A stretch of 64,000 nt of DNA, taken from contig CM071599.1 in assembly GCA_036435485.1 (NCBI GenBank), forward strand, positions 6,412,803 through 6,476,802. The letters run 5' to 3'. The position numbers and the translations under genes were made by a program. Origin of the DNA: Saposhnikovia divaricata. Lineage: Eukaryota; Streptophyta; Magnoliopsida; Apiales; Apiaceae. Position 1 is the first letter of the stretch. Every line of letters begins with the position of its first letter. The notes below the pieces were generated by a model, which had not been told where the DNA came from, made no database searches, and was given only the letters and a program-made list of their open reading frames with translations. Shown one piece after another: positions 37,767-52,293 of this stretch.

Positions 37767-40700
37767 GTAAAAATATCAACAAAATGGTCCGACTCAATTT
37801 TTAACAATATCCCGGTACTAACCCCTTTGAAGATTATCCAAAAACCGAGTTTTGACTATATCAGCTCCGATTCAGTTCCGAATTTCGTCAAATAAAATTT
37901 CATTGAATTCCAATAACCCATAGGAACAAAATATGTAAAAATATCCCTAAAATGGTCCGACTCGATTTTTAACAATATCCCGTGTACTAACCACTTTGAG
38001 GCTTATCCGTAAACCGAGTTTCGATCTTAACAGCTCCGATTCAGGTTCGAACCGCGTCAAATAAAACTTTGTTGAATTTCAATAACCCATAGGAACAAAA
38101 TATGTAAAAATATCCACAAAATGGTCGACTTGATTTTTAACAATATCCGGTGTACTAGCCCCTTTGAGAATTTTCCGAATACCGAGTTTCGATCATATCA
38201 GCTCCGATTCCTGTCCAAACTGCGTCAAATAAATTTCGTTGAATTCCAATAACCCATAGGAACTAAATATGTAAAAATATCCACCAAATGGGCCGACTCG
38301 ATTTTTAACAATAACCCGTATGCTAACACCTTTTTAGGATTATCTGAAAACCGAGTTTCGTTCATATTAGCTCCGATTCGGGTCCGAATTGCGTCATATA
38401 AAATTTCATTGAATTCCTATAACCCATAAGAACAAAATATGTAAAAATATCAATAAAATGGTTCGACTCGATTTTTAACAATATCCCGTGTACTAACCCC
38501 TTTGAGGATTATTCGAAAACCGAGTTTTGACTATATCAGCTCCGATTCAGGTCCGAATTACGTAAAATAAAATTTCATTGAATTCCAATAACCCATAGGA
38601 ACAAAATATGTAAAAATATCCCTAAGATGGTCCGACTCGATTTTTAACAATATCCCGTGTACTAACCACTTTGAGGATTATCCGAAAACCGAGTTTCGAT
38701 CATAACAGCTCCGATTCAGGTTCGAACCGCGTCAAATAAAACTTTGTTGAATTTCAATAACCCATAGGAACAAGATATGTAAAAATATCCACAAAATGGT
38801 CCGACTTGATTTTTAACAATATCCCGTGTACTAACCCCTTTGAGAATTTTCCGAAAACAGAGTTTCGGTCATATCAGCTCCGATTCCGGTCCAAACTGCG
38901 TCAAATAAAATTTCGTTGAATTCCAATAACCCATAGGAACTAAATATGTAAAAATATCCACCAAATGGGCCGACTCGATTTTTAACAATAACCCGTATGC
39001 TAACACCTTTTTAGGATTATCTGAAAACCGAGTTTTGTTCATATTAGCTCCGATTCGGGTCCGAATTGCGTCAAATAGAATTTCATTGAATTCCAATAAC
39101 CCATAAGAACAAAATATGTAAAAATATCCATAAAATGGTTCGACTCGATTTTTAACAATATCCCGGGTACTAACCCCTTTGAGGATTATTCGAAAACCGA
39201 GTTTCAGTCATTTCAGCCCCGATTCAGGTCCGAACGGCACCAAATAAAATTTCACTGAATTCCAATAACCCATAGGAACAAAATATGTAAAAATATCCAC
39301 ATAATGGTCCGACTTGATTTTTAACAATATCCCGTGTACTAACCTCTTTGAGAATTTTCCGAAAACCGAGTTTCGATCATATCAGCTCCGATTCCGGTCC
39401 AAACTGCGTCAAATAAAATTTCATTGAATTCCAATAACCCATATGAACAAAATATGTAAAAATATCCACAAAATGGTCCTACACAATTTTTAACAATATC
39501 CCAGTACTAACCCCTTTGAAGATTATCCAAAAACCGAGTTTTGACTATATCAGCTCCGATTCAGTTCCGAATTACGTCAAATAAAATTTCATTGAATTCC
39601 AATAACCCATAAGAACAAAATATGTAAAAATATCCAAAAAATGGTTCGACTCAATTTTTAACAATATCCCGTGTACTAACCCCTTTGAGGATTATTCGAA
39701 AACCGAGTTTCAGTCATTTCAGCCCCGATTCAGGTCCGAACGGCACCAAATAAAATTTCACTGAATTCCAATAACCCATAGGAACAAAATATGTAAAAAT
39801 ATCTACATAATGGTCCGACTTGATTTTTAACAATATCCCGTGTACTAACCCCTTTGAGAATTTACCGAAAACCGAGTTTCGATCATATCAGCTCCGATTC
39901 TGGTCCAAACTGCGTCAAATAAAATTTCGTTGAATTCCAATAACCCAAAGGAACAAAATATGTGAAAATATCCACAAAATGGTCTGACTCAGTTTTTAAC
40001 AATATCCCGGTACTAACCCCTTTGAAGATTATCAAAAAACAGAGTTTTGACTATATCAGCTCCGATTCAGGTCCGAATTACGTCAAATAATATTTCATTG
40101 AATTCCAATAACCAATAGGAACAAAATATGTAAAAATATCCCTAAAATGGTCCGACTCGATTTTTAACAATATCCCGTGTACTAACCACTTTGAGGATTA
40201 TCCGAAAACCGAGTTTCGATCATAACAGCTCCGATTCAGGTTCGAACCGCGTCAAATAAAATTTTGTTGAATTTCAATAACCCATAGGAACAAAACATGT
40301 AAAAATATCCACAAAATGGTCCGACTCAATTTTTAACAATATCCAGGTACTAACCCCTTTGAAGATTATCCAAAAACCGAGTTTTGACTATATCAGCTCC
40401 GATTCAGTTCCGAATTACGTCAAATAAAATTTCATTGAATTCCAATAACCCATAGGAACAAAATATGTAAAAATATCCCTAAAATGGTCCGACTCGATTT
40501 TTAACAATATCCCGTGTACTAACCACTTTGAGGATTATCCGTAAACCGAGTTTCGATCATAACAGCTCCGATTCAGGTTCGAACCGCGTCAAATAAGATT
40601 TTGTTGAATTTTAATATCCCATAGGAACAAAATATGTAAAAATAACCACAAAATGGTCCGACTTGATTTTTAACAATATCCTGTGTACTAACCCCTTTGA

Positions 40701-41311
40701 GAATTTTCCGAATACCGAGTTTCGATCATATCAGCTCCGATTCCTCTCCAAACTGCGTCAAATAAATTTCGTTAAATTCCAATAACCCATAGGAACTAAA
40801 TATGTAAAAATATCCACCAAATGGGCCGACTCGATTTTTAACAATAACCCGTATGCTAACACCTTTTTTAGGATTATCTGAAAACCGAGTTTCGGTCATA
40901 TTAGCTCCGATTCGGGTCCGAATTGCGTCATATAAAATTTCATTGAATTCCAATAACCCATAAGAACAAAATATGTAAAAATATCAATAAAATGGTTCGA
41001 CTCGATTTTTAACAATATCCCGTGTACTAACCCCTTTGAGAATTTACCGAAAACCGAGTTTCGATCATATCAGCTCCAATTCTGGTCCAAACTGCGTCAA
41101 ATAAAATTTCGTTGAATTCCAATAACCCATAGGAACAAAATATGTAAAAATATCAACAAAATGGTCCGACTCAATTTTTAACAATATCCCGGTACTAACC
41201 CCTTTGAAGATTATCCAAAAACCGAGTTTTGACTATATCAGCTCCGATTCAGTTCCGAATTTCGTCAAATAAAATTTCATTGAATTCCAATAACCCATAG
41301 GAACAAAATAT

Positions 41312-41480
41312 GTAAAAATATCCCTAAAATGGTCCGACTCGATTTTTAACAATATCCCGTGTACTAACCCCTTTCAGGATTATTCGAAAACCGAGTTTCA
41401 GTCATTTCAGCCCCGATTCAGGTCCTAACGGCACCAAATAAAATTTCACTAAAATCCAATAACCCATAGGAACAAAATAT
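41312..41480 (+). repeat. B'/A' hybrid monomer
   Basis: It starts 'ccctaaaatggtccgactcg' (B') and then has 'cccctttcagg' and 'cagtcatttcagcccc', the marks of the unusual A' at 36584. The switch is in the shared T-tract to 'gtactaac' stretch, positions about 31-56. Its counterpart at 42324 is a plain A', which shows the direction of change. Confidence 0.84.
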
Positions 41481-41649
41481 GTAAAAATATCCACATAATG
41501 GTCCGACTTGATTTTTAACAATATCCCGTGTACTAACCCCTTTGAGAATTTACCGAAAACCGAGTTTCGATCATATCAGCTCCGATTCTGGTCCAAACTG
41601 CGTCAAATAAAATTTCGTTGAATTCCAATAACCCATAGGAACAAAATAT

Positions 41650-41817
41650 GTAAAAATATCCCTAAAATGGTCCGACTCAATTTTTAACAATATCCAGGTA
41701 CTAACCCCTTTGAAGATTATCCAAAAACCGAGTTTTGACTATATCAGCTCCGATTCAGTTCCGAATTACGTCAAATAAAATTTCATTGAATTCCAATAAC
41801 CCATAGGAACAAAATAT
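41650..41817 (+). repeat. B'/E hybrid monomer
   Basis: It opens with B' ('ccctaaaatggtcc') but then has 'gactcaattttt' and 'atccaggtac' of the local E. It occurs again 1012 bp downstream near 42662. The switch is at or before position 28. Confidence 0.78.
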
Positions 41818-43166
41818 GTAAAAATATCCCTAAAATGGTCCGACTCGATTTTTAACAATATCCCGTGTACTAACCACTTTGAGGATTATCCGTAAACCGA
41901 GTTTCGATCATAACAGCTCCGATTCAGGTTCGAACCGCGTCAAATAAGATTTTGTTGAATTTTAATAACCCATAGGAACAAAATATGTAAAAATAACCAC
42001 AAAATGGTCCGACTTGATTTTTAACAATATCCTGTGTACTAACCCCTTTGAGAATTTTCCGAATACCGAGTTTCGATCATATCAGCTCCGATTCCTCTCC
42101 AAACTGCGTCAAATAAAATTTCGTTGAATTCCAATAACCCATAGGAACAAAATATGTAAAAATATCAACAAAATGGTCCGACTCAATTTTTAACAATATC
42201 CCGGTACTAACCCCTTTGAAGATTATCCAAAAACCGAGTTTTGACTATATCAGCTCCGATTCAGTTCCGAATTACGTCAAATAAAATTTCATTCAATTCC
42301 AATAACCCATAAGAACAAAATATGCAAGAATATCCAAAAAATGGTTCGACTCAATTTTTAACAATATCCCGTGTACTAACCCCTTTCAGGATTATTCGAA
42401 AACCGAGTTTCAGTCATTTCAGCCCCGATTCAGGTCCTAACGGCACCAAATAAAATTTCACTAAAATCCAATAACCCATAGGAACAAAATATGTAAAAAT
42501 ATCCACATAATGGTCCGACTTGATTTTTAACAATATCCCGTGTACTAACCCCTTTGAGAATTTACCGAAAACCGAGTTTCGATCATATCAGCTCCGATTC
42601 TGGTCCAAACTGCGTCAAATAAAATTTCGTTGAATTCCAATAACCCATAGGAACAAAATATGTAAAAATATCCCTAAAATGGTCCGACTCAATTTTTAAC
42701 AATATCCAGGTACTAACCCCTTTGAAGATTATCCAAAAACCGAGTTTTGACTATATCAGCTCCGATTCAGTTCCGAATTACGTCAAATAAAATTTCATTG
42801 AATTCCAATAACCCATAGGAACAAAATATGTAAAAATATCCCTAAAATGGTCCGACTCGATTTTTAACAATATCCCGTGTACTAACCACTTTGAGGATTA
42901 TCCGTAAACCGAGTTTCGATCATAACAGCTCCGATTCAGGTTCGAACCGCGTCAAATAAGATTTTGTTGAATTTTAATAACCCATAGGAACAAAATATGT
43001 AAAAATAACCACAAAATGGTCCGACTTGATTTTTAACAATATCCTGTGTACTAACCCCTTTGAGAATTTTCCGAATACCGAGTTTCGATCATATCAGCTC
43101 CGAATCCTCTCCAAACTGCGTCAAATAAATTTCGTTAAATTCCAATAACCCATAGGAACTAAATAT

Positions 43167-46060
43167 GTAAAAATATCCACCAAATGGGCCGACTCGATTT
43201 TTAACAATAACCCGTATGCTAACACCTTTTTTAGGATTATCTGAAAACCGAGTTTCGGTCATATTAGCTCCGATTCGGGTCCGAATTGCGTCATATAAAA
43301 TTTCATTGAATTCCAATAACCCATAAGAACAAAATATGTAAAAATATCAATAAAATGGTTCGACTCGATTTTTAACAATATCCCGTGTACTAACCCCTTT
43401 GAGAATTTACCGAAAACCGAGTTTCGATCATATCAGCTCCAATTCTGGTCCAAACTGCGTCAAATAAAATTTCGTTGAATTCCAATAACCCATAGGAACA
43501 AAATATGTAAAAATATCAACAAAATGGTCCGACTCAATTTTTAACAATATCCCGGTACTAACCCCTTTGAAGATTATCCAAAAACCGAGTTTTGACTATA
43601 TCAGCTCCGATTCAGTTCCGAATTTCGTCAAATAAAATTTCATTGAATTCCAATAACCCATAGGAACAAAATATGTAAAAATATCCCTAAAATGGTCCGA
43701 CTCGATTTTTAACAATATCCCGTGTACTAACCACTTTGAGGCTTATCCGTAAACCGAGTTTCGATCTTAACAGCTCCGATTCAGGTTCGAACCGCGTCAA
43801 ATAAAACTTTGTTGAATTTCAATAACCCATAGGAACAAAATATGTAAAAATATCCACAAAATGGTCGACTTGATTTTTAACAATATCCGGTGTACTAGCC
43901 CCTTTGAGAATTTTCCGAATACCGAGTTTCGATCATATCAGCTCCGATTCCTGTCCAAACTGCGTCAAATAAATTTCGTTGAATTCCAATAACCCATAGG
44001 AACTAAATATGTAAAAATATCCACCAAATGGGCCGACTCGATTTTTAACAATAACCCGTATGCTAACACCTTTTTAGGATTATCTGAAAACCGAGTTTCG
44101 TTCATATTAGCTCCGATTCGGGTCCGAATTGCGTCATATAAAATTTCATTGAATTCCTATAACCCATAAGAACAAAATATGTAAAAATATCAATAAAATG
44201 GTTCGACTCGATTTTTAACAATATCCCGTGTACTAACCCCTTTGAGGATTATTCGAAAACCGAGTTTTGACTATATCAGCTCCGATTCAGGTCCGAATTA
44301 CGTAAAATAAAATTTCATTGAATTCCAATAACCCATAGGAACAAAATATGTAAAAATATCCCTAAGATGGTCCGACTCGATTTTTAACAATATCCCGTGT
44401 ACTAACCACTTTGAGGATTATCCGAAAACCGAGTTTCGATCATAACAGCTCCGATTCAGGTTCGAACCGCGTCAAATAAAACTTTGTTGAATTTCAATAA
44501 CCCATAGGAACAAGATATGTAAAAATATCCACAAAATGGTCCGACTTGATTTTTAACAATATCCCGTGTACTAACCCCTTTGAGAATTTTCCGAAAACAG
44601 AGTTTCGGTCATATCAGCTCCGATTCCGGTCCAAACTGCGTCAAATAAAATTTCGTTGAATTCCAATAACCCATAGGAACTAAATATGTAAAAATATCCA
44701 CCAAATGGGCCGACTCGATTTTTAACAATAACCCGTATGCTAACACCTTTTTAGGATTATCTGAAAACCGAGTTTTGTTCATATTAGCTCCGATTCGGGT
44801 CCGAATTGCGTCAAATAGAATTTCATTGAATTCCAATAACCCATAAGAACAAAATATGTAAAAATATCCATAAAATGGTTCGACTCGATTTTTAACAATA
44901 TCCCGGGTACTAACCCCTTTGAGGATTATTCGAAAACCGAGTTTCAGTCATTTCAGCCCCGATTCAGGTCCGAACGGCACCAAATAAAATTTCACTGAAT
45001 TCCAATAACCCATAGGAACAAAATATGTAAAAATATCCACATAATGGTCCGACTTGATTTTTAACAATATCCCGTGTACTAACCTCTTTGAGAATTTTCC
45101 GAAAACCGAGTTTCGATCATATCAGCTCCGATTCCGGTCCAAACTGCGTCAAATAAAATTTCATTGAATTCCAATAACCCATATGAACAAAATATGTAAA
45201 AATATCCACAAAATGGTCCTACACAATTTTTAACAATATCCCAGTACTAACCCCTTTGAAGATTATCCAAAAACCGAGTTTTGACTATATCAGCTCCGAT
45301 TCAGTTCCGAATTACGTCAAATAAAATTTCATTGAATTCCAATAACCCATAAGAACAAAATATGTAAAAATATCCAAAAAATGGTTCGACTCAATTTTTA
45401 ACAATATCCCGTGTACTAACCCCTTTGAGGATTATTCGAAAACCGAGTTTCAGTCATTTCAGCCCCGATTCAGGTCCGAACGGCACCAAATAAAATTTCA
45501 CTGAATTCCAATAACCCATAGGAACAAAATATGTAAAAATATCTACATAATGGTCCGACTTGATTTTTAACAATATCCCGTGTACTAACCCCTTTGAGAA
45601 TTTACCGAAAACCGAGTTTCGATCATATCAGCTCCGATTCTGGTCCAAACTGCGTCAAATAAAATTTCGTTGAATTCCAATAACCCAAAGGAACAAAATA
45701 TGTGAAAATATCCACAAAATGGTCTGACTCAGTTTTTAACAATATCCCGGTACTAACCCCTTTGAAGATTATCAAAAAACAGAGTTTTGACTATATCAGC
45801 TCCGATTCAGGTCCGAATTACGTCAAATAATATTTCATTGAATTCCAATAACCAATAGGAACAAAATATGTAAAAATATCCCTAAAATGGTCCGACTCGA
45901 TTTTTAACAATATCCCGTGTACTAACCACTTTGAGGATTATCCGAAAACCGAGTTTCGATCATAACAGCTCCGATTCAGGTTCGAACCGCGTCAAATAAA
46001 ATTTTGTTGAATTTCAATAACCCATAGGAACAAAACATGTAAAAATATCCACAAAATGGT
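43167..46060 (+). repeat. 5740-bp displaced repeat of 37427-40320
   Basis: Sequence from the D at 37427 to about 40320 recurs 5740 bp downstream with very few differences. It includes the rare marks 'tcccgggtac' (39161 and 44901), 'caagatatg', 'tcctacacaa', 'atatctacataatgg', 'caaataatatttc' and 'aaaacatg'. Similarity ends near 40320/46060: the first copy goes to E ('gactcaattttt') and this copy to C ('gacttgattttt'). Confidence 0.87.
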
Positions 46061-49000
46061 CCGACTTGATTTTTAACAATATCCCGTGTACTAACCCCTT
46101 TGAGAATTTTCCGAAAACCGAGATTCGGTCATATCAGCTCCGATTCCGGTCCAAACTACGTCAAATAAAATTTCGTTGAATTCCAATAACCCATAGGAAC
46201 TAAATATATAAAAATATCCACCAAATGGGCCGACTCCATTTTTAACAATAACCCGTATGCTAACACCTTTTTAGGATTATCTGAAAACCGAGTTTCGATC
46301 ATATCAGCTCCGATTCGGGTCCGAATTGCGTCAAATAAAATTTCATTGAATTCCAAAAACCCATAAGAACAAAATATGTAAAAATATCAATAAAATGGTT
46401 CGACTTGATTTTTAACAATATCCCGTGTACTAACCCCATTGAGGATTATTCGAAAACCGAGTTTTGACTATATCAGCTCCGATTCAGGTCCGAATTACGT
46501 AAAATAAAATTTCATTGAATTCCAATAACCCATAGGAACAAAATATGTAAAAATATCCCTAAAATGGTCCGACTCGATTTTTAACAATATCCCGTGTACT
46601 AACCACTTTGAGGATTATCCGAAAACCGAGTTTCGATCATAACAGCTCCGATTCAGGTTCGAACCGCGTCAAATAAAACTTTGTTGAATTTCAATAACCC
46701 ATAGGAACAAAATATGTAAAAATATCTACATAATGGTCCGACTTGATTTTTAACAATATCCCGTGTACTAACCCTTTTGAGAATTTACCGAAAACCGAGT
46801 TTCGATCATTTCAGCTCCGATTCTGGTCCAAACTGCGTCAAATAAAATTTCGTTGAATTCCAATAACCCAAAGGAACAAAATATGTGAAAATATCCACAA
46901 AATGGTCTGACTCAATTTTTAACAATATCCCGGTACTAACCCCTTTGAAGATTATCCAAAAACCGAGTTTTGACTATATCAGCTCCGATTCAGGTCCGAA
47001 TTACGTCAAATAATATTTCATTGAATTCCAATAACCCATAGGAACAAAATATGTAAAAATATCCCTAAAATGGTCCGACTCGATTTTTAACAATATCCCG
47101 TGTACTAACCACTTTGAGGATTATCCGAAAACCGAGTTTCGATCATAACAGCTCCGATTCAGGTTCGAACTGCGTCAAATAAAATTTTGTTGAATTTCAA
47201 TAACCCATAGGAACAAAACATGTAAAAATATCCACAAAATGGTCCGACTTGATTTTTAACAATATCCCGTGTACTAACCCCTTTGAGAATTTTCCGAAAA
47301 CCGAGATTCGGTCATATCAGCTCCGATTCCGGTCCAAACTACGTCAAATAAAATTTCGTTGAATTCCAATAACCCATAGGAACTAAATATATAAAAATAT
47401 CCACCAAATGGGCCGACTCCTTTTTTAACAATAACCCGTATGCTAACACCTTTTTAGGATTATCTGAAAACCGAGTTTCGATCATATCAGCTCCGATTCG
47501 GGTCCGAATTGCGTCAAATAAAATTTCATTGAATTCCAAAAACCCATAAGAACAAAATATGTAAAAATATCAATAAAATGGTTCGACTCGATTTTTAACA
47601 ATATCCCGTGTACTAACCCCTTTGAGGATTATTCAAAAACCGAGTTTTGACTATATCAGCTCCGATTCAGGTCCGAATTACGTAAAATAAAATTTCATTG
47701 AATTCCAATAACCCATAGGAACAAAATATGTAAAAATATCCCTAAAATGGTCCGACTCAATTTTTAACAATATCCCGTGTACTAACCACTTTGAGGATTA
47801 TCCGAAAACCGAGTTTCGATCATAACAGCTCCGATTCAGGTTCGAACCGCGTCAAATAAAACTTTGTTGAATTTCAATAACCCATAGGAACAAAATATGT
47901 AAAAATATCCACATAATGGTCCGACTTGATTTTTAACAATATCCCGAGTACTAACCCCTTTGAGAATTTTCCGAAAACCGAGTTTCGGTCATATCAGCTC
48001 CGATTCCGGTCCAAACCGTGTCAAATAAAATTTCGTTGAATTCCAATAAACCATAGGAACAAAATATGTAAAAATATCCCTAAAATGGTCCGACTCGATT
48101 TTTAACAATATCCCGTGTACTAACCACTTTGAGGATTATCCGAAAATCGAGTTCCGATCATAACAGCTCCGATTCAGGTTCGAACCGCGTCAAATAAAAT
48201 TTTGTTGAATTTTAATAACCCGTAGGAACAAAATATGTAAAAATATCCACAAAATGGTCCGATTTGATTTTTAACAATATCCCGTGTACTATCCCCTTTG
48301 AGAATTTTCCGAAAACCGAGTTTCGATCATATCAGCTCCGATTCAGGTCCGAACTTCGTCAAATAAAATTTCGTTGAATTCCAATAACCCATAGGAACTA
48401 AATATGTAAAAATATCCACCAAATGGGCCGACTCGATTTTTAACAATAACCCGTATGCTAACACCATTTTATGATTATCTGAAAACCGAGTTTCGTTCAT
48501 ATTAGCTCCGATTCGGGTCCGAATTGCGTCAAATAAAATTTCATTGAATTCCAATAACCCATAAGAACAAAATATGTAAAAATATCCATAAAATGGTTCG
48601 ACTCGATTTTTAACAATATCCCGGGTACTAACCCCTTTGAGGATTATTCGAAAACCGAGTTTCAGTCATTTCAGCCCCGATTCAGGTCCGAACGGCACCA
48701 AATAAAATTTCACTGAATTCCAATAACCCATAGGAACAAAATATGTAAAAATATCCACATAATGGTCCGACTTGATTTTTAACAATATCCCGTGTACTAA
48801 CCTCTTTGAGAATTTTCCGAAAACCGAGTTTCGATCATATCAGCTCCGATTCCGGTCCAAACTGCGTCAAATAAAATTTCATTGAATTCCAATAACCCAT
48901 ATGAACAAAATATGTAAAAATATCCACAAAATGGTCCTACACAATTTTTAACAATATCCCAGTACTAACCCCTTTGAAGATTATCCAAAAACCGAGTTTT

Positions 49001-52000
49001 GACTATATCAGCTCCGATTCAGTTCCGAATTACGTCAAATAAAATTTCATTGAATTCCAATAACCCATAAGAACAAAATATGTAAAAATATCCAAAAAAT
49101 GGTTCGACTCAATTTTTAACAATATCCCGTGTACTAACCCCTTTGAGGATTATTCGAAAACCGAGTTTCAGTCATTTCAGCCCCGATTCAGGTCCGAACG
49201 GCACCAAATAAAATTTCACTGAATTCCAATAACCCATAGGAACAAAATATGTAAAAATATCTACATAATGGTCCGACTTGATTTTTAACAATATCCTGTG
49301 TACTAACCCCTTTGAGAATTTACCGAAAACCGAGTTTCGATCATATCAGCTCCGATTCTGGTCCAAACTGCGTCAAATAAAATTTCGTTGAATTCCAATA
49401 ACCCAAAGGAACAAAATATGTGAAAATATCCACAAAATGGTCTGACTCAGTTTTTAACAATATCCCGGTACTAACCCCTTTGAAGATTATCAAAAAACAG
49501 AGTTTTGACTATATCAGCTCCGATTCAGGTCCGAATTACGTCAAATAATATTTCATTGAATTCCAATAACCAATAGGAACAAAATATGTAAAAATATCCC
49601 TAAAATGGTCCGACTCGATTTTTAACAATATCCCGTGTACTAACCACTTTGAGGATTATCCGAAAACCGAGTTTCGATCATAACAGCTCCGATTCAGGTT
49701 CGAACCGCGTCAAATAAAATTTTGTTGAATTTCAATAACCCATAGGAACAAAACATGTAAAAATATCCACAAAATGGTCCGACTTGATTTTTAACAATAT
49801 CCCGTGTACTAACCCCTTTGAGAATTTTCCGAAAACCGAGATTCGGTCATATCAGCTCCGATTCCGGTCCAAACTACGTCAAATAAAATTTCGTTGAATT
49901 CCAATAACCCATAGGAACTAAATATATAAAAATATCCACCAAATGGGCCGACTCCATTTTTAACAATAACCCGTATGCTAACACCTTTTTAGGATTATCT
50001 GAAAACCGAGTTTCGATCATATCAGCTCCGATTCGGGTCCGAATTGCGTCAAATAAAATTTCATTGAATTCCAAAAACCCATAAGAACAAAATATGTAAA
50101 AATATCAATAAAATGGTTCGACTTGATTTTTAACAATATCCCGTGTACTAACCCCATTGAGGATTATTCGAAAACCGAGTTTTGACTATATCAGCTCCGA
50201 TTCAGGTCCGAATTACGTAAAATAAAATTTCATTGAATTCCAATAACCCATAGGAACAAAATATGTAAAAATATCCCTAAAATGGTCCGACTCGATTTTT
50301 AACAATATCCCGTGTACTAACCACTTTGAGGATTATCCGAAAACCGAGTTTCGATCATAACAGCTCCGATTCAGGTTCGAACCGCGTCAAATAAAACTTT
50401 GTTGAATTTCAATAACCCATAGGAACAAAATATGTAAAAATATCTACATAATGGTCCGACTTGATTTTTAACAATATCCCGTGTACTAACCCTTTTGAGA
50501 ATTTACCGAAAACCGAGTTTCGATCATATCAGCTCCGATTCTGGTCCAAACTGCGTCAAATAAAATTTCGTTGAATTCCAATAACCCAAAGGAACAAAAT
50601 ATGTGAAAATATCCACAAAATGGTCTGACTCAATTTTTAACAATATCCCGGTACTAACCCCTTTGAAGATTATCCAAAAACCGAGTTTTGACTATATCAG
50701 CTCCGATTCAGGTCCGAATTACGTCAAATAATATTTCATTGAATTCCAATAACCCATAGGAACAAAATATGTAAAAATATCCCTAAAATGGTCCGACTCG
50801 ATTTTTAACAATATCCCGTGTACTAACCACTTTGAGGATTATCCGAAAACCGAGTTTCGATCATAACAGCTCCGATTCAGGTTCGAACTGCGTCAAATAA
50901 AATTTTGTTGAATTTCAATAACCCATAGGAACAAAACATGTAAAAATATCCACAAAATGGTCCGACTTGATTTTTAACAATATCCCGTGTACTAACCCCT
51001 TTGAGAATTTTCCGAAAACCGAGATTCGGTCATATCAGCTCCGATTCCGGTCCAAACTACGTCAAATAAAATTTCGTTGAATTCCAATAACCCATAGGAA
51101 CTAAATATATAAAAATATCCACCAAATGGGCCGACTCCTTTTTTAACAATAACCCGTATGCTAACACCTTTTTAGGATTATCTGAAAACCGAGTTTCGAT
51201 CATATCAGCTCCGATTCGGGTCCGAATTGCGTCAAATAAAATTTCATTGAATTCCAAAAACCCATAAGAACAAAATATGTAAAAATATCAATAAAATGGT
51301 TCGACTCGATTTTTAACAATATCCCGTGTACTAACCCCTTTGAGGATTATTCAAAAACCGAGTTTTGACTATATCAGCTCCGATTCAGGTCCGAATTACG
51401 TAAAATAAAATTTCATTGAATTCCAATAACCCATAGGAACAAAATATGTAAAAATATCCCTAAAATGGTCCGACTCAATTTTTAACAATATCCCGTGTAC
51501 TAACCACTTTGAGGATTATCCGAAAACCGAGTTTCGATCATAACAGCTCCGATTCAGGTTCGAACCGCGTCAAATAAAACTTTGTTGAATTTCAATAACC
51601 CATAGGAACAAAATATGTAAAAATATCCACATAATGGTCCGACTTGATTTTTAACAATATCCCGAGTACTAACCCCTTTGAGAATTTTCCGAAAACCGAG
51701 TTTCGGTCATATCAGCTCCGATTCCGGTCCAAACCGTGTCAAATAAAATTTCGTTGAATTCCAATAAACCATAGGAACAAAATATGTAAAAATATCCCTA
51801 AAATGGTCCGACTCGATTTTTAACAATATCCCGTGTACTAACCACTTTGAGGATTATCCGAAAATCGAGTTCCGATCATAACAGCTCCGATTCAGGTTCG
51901 AACCGCGTCAAATAAAATTTTGTTGAATTTTAATAACCCGTAGGAACAAAATATGTAAAAATATCCACAAAATGGTCCGATTTGATTTTTAACAATATCC

Positions 52001-52293
52001 CGTGTACTATCCCCTTTGAGAATTTTCCGAAAACCGAGTTTCGATCATATCAGCTCCGATTCAGGTCCGAACTTCGTCAAATAAAATTTCGTTGAATTCC
52101 AATAACCCATAGGAACTAAATATGTAAAAATATCCACCAAATGGGCCGACTCTATTTTTAACAATAACCCGTATGCTAACACCATTTTATGATTATCTGA
52201 AAACCGAGTTTCGTTCATATTAGCTCCGATTCGGGTCCGAATTGCGTCAAATAAAATTTCATTGAATTCCAATAACCCATAAGAACAAAATAT
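44858..52293 (+). repeat. 3718-bp (22-monomer) tandem pair
   Basis: Copy 1 is 44858-48575 and copy 2 is 48576-52293; both begin with an A' containing 'tcccgggtac'. Marks held in both include 'actccttttttaac' in one D, 'aaaccgtgtc' with 'caataaacc' in C', 'gagttccgatc' in B', 'gtactatcccc' in C and 'ttttatgattatctg' in D. Differences I saw are single bases, such as 'cctgtgtac' at 49296 and 'gactctattttt' at 52151. Confidence 0.88.

Larger units (their letters stand above)
37427..43166 (+). repeat. HOR region 5: mosaic rich in hybrid monomers
   Basis: Several overlapping duplications are visible. About 36922-37995 recurs as 40299-41372 (offset 3377 bp, 20 monomers). A six-monomer block at 41312 recurs at 42324 (offset 1012 bp). 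The whole region is in part repeated 5740 bp downstream. Local marks are 'atcaataaaatgg' in A, 'ttaccgaaaacc' in C', 'accttttttagg' in D (171 bp) and 'gtcgacttg', a 1-bp loss near 38126 and 43866. Hybrids at 37598, 40299, 41312 and 41650 mark the joins. Confidence 0.82.
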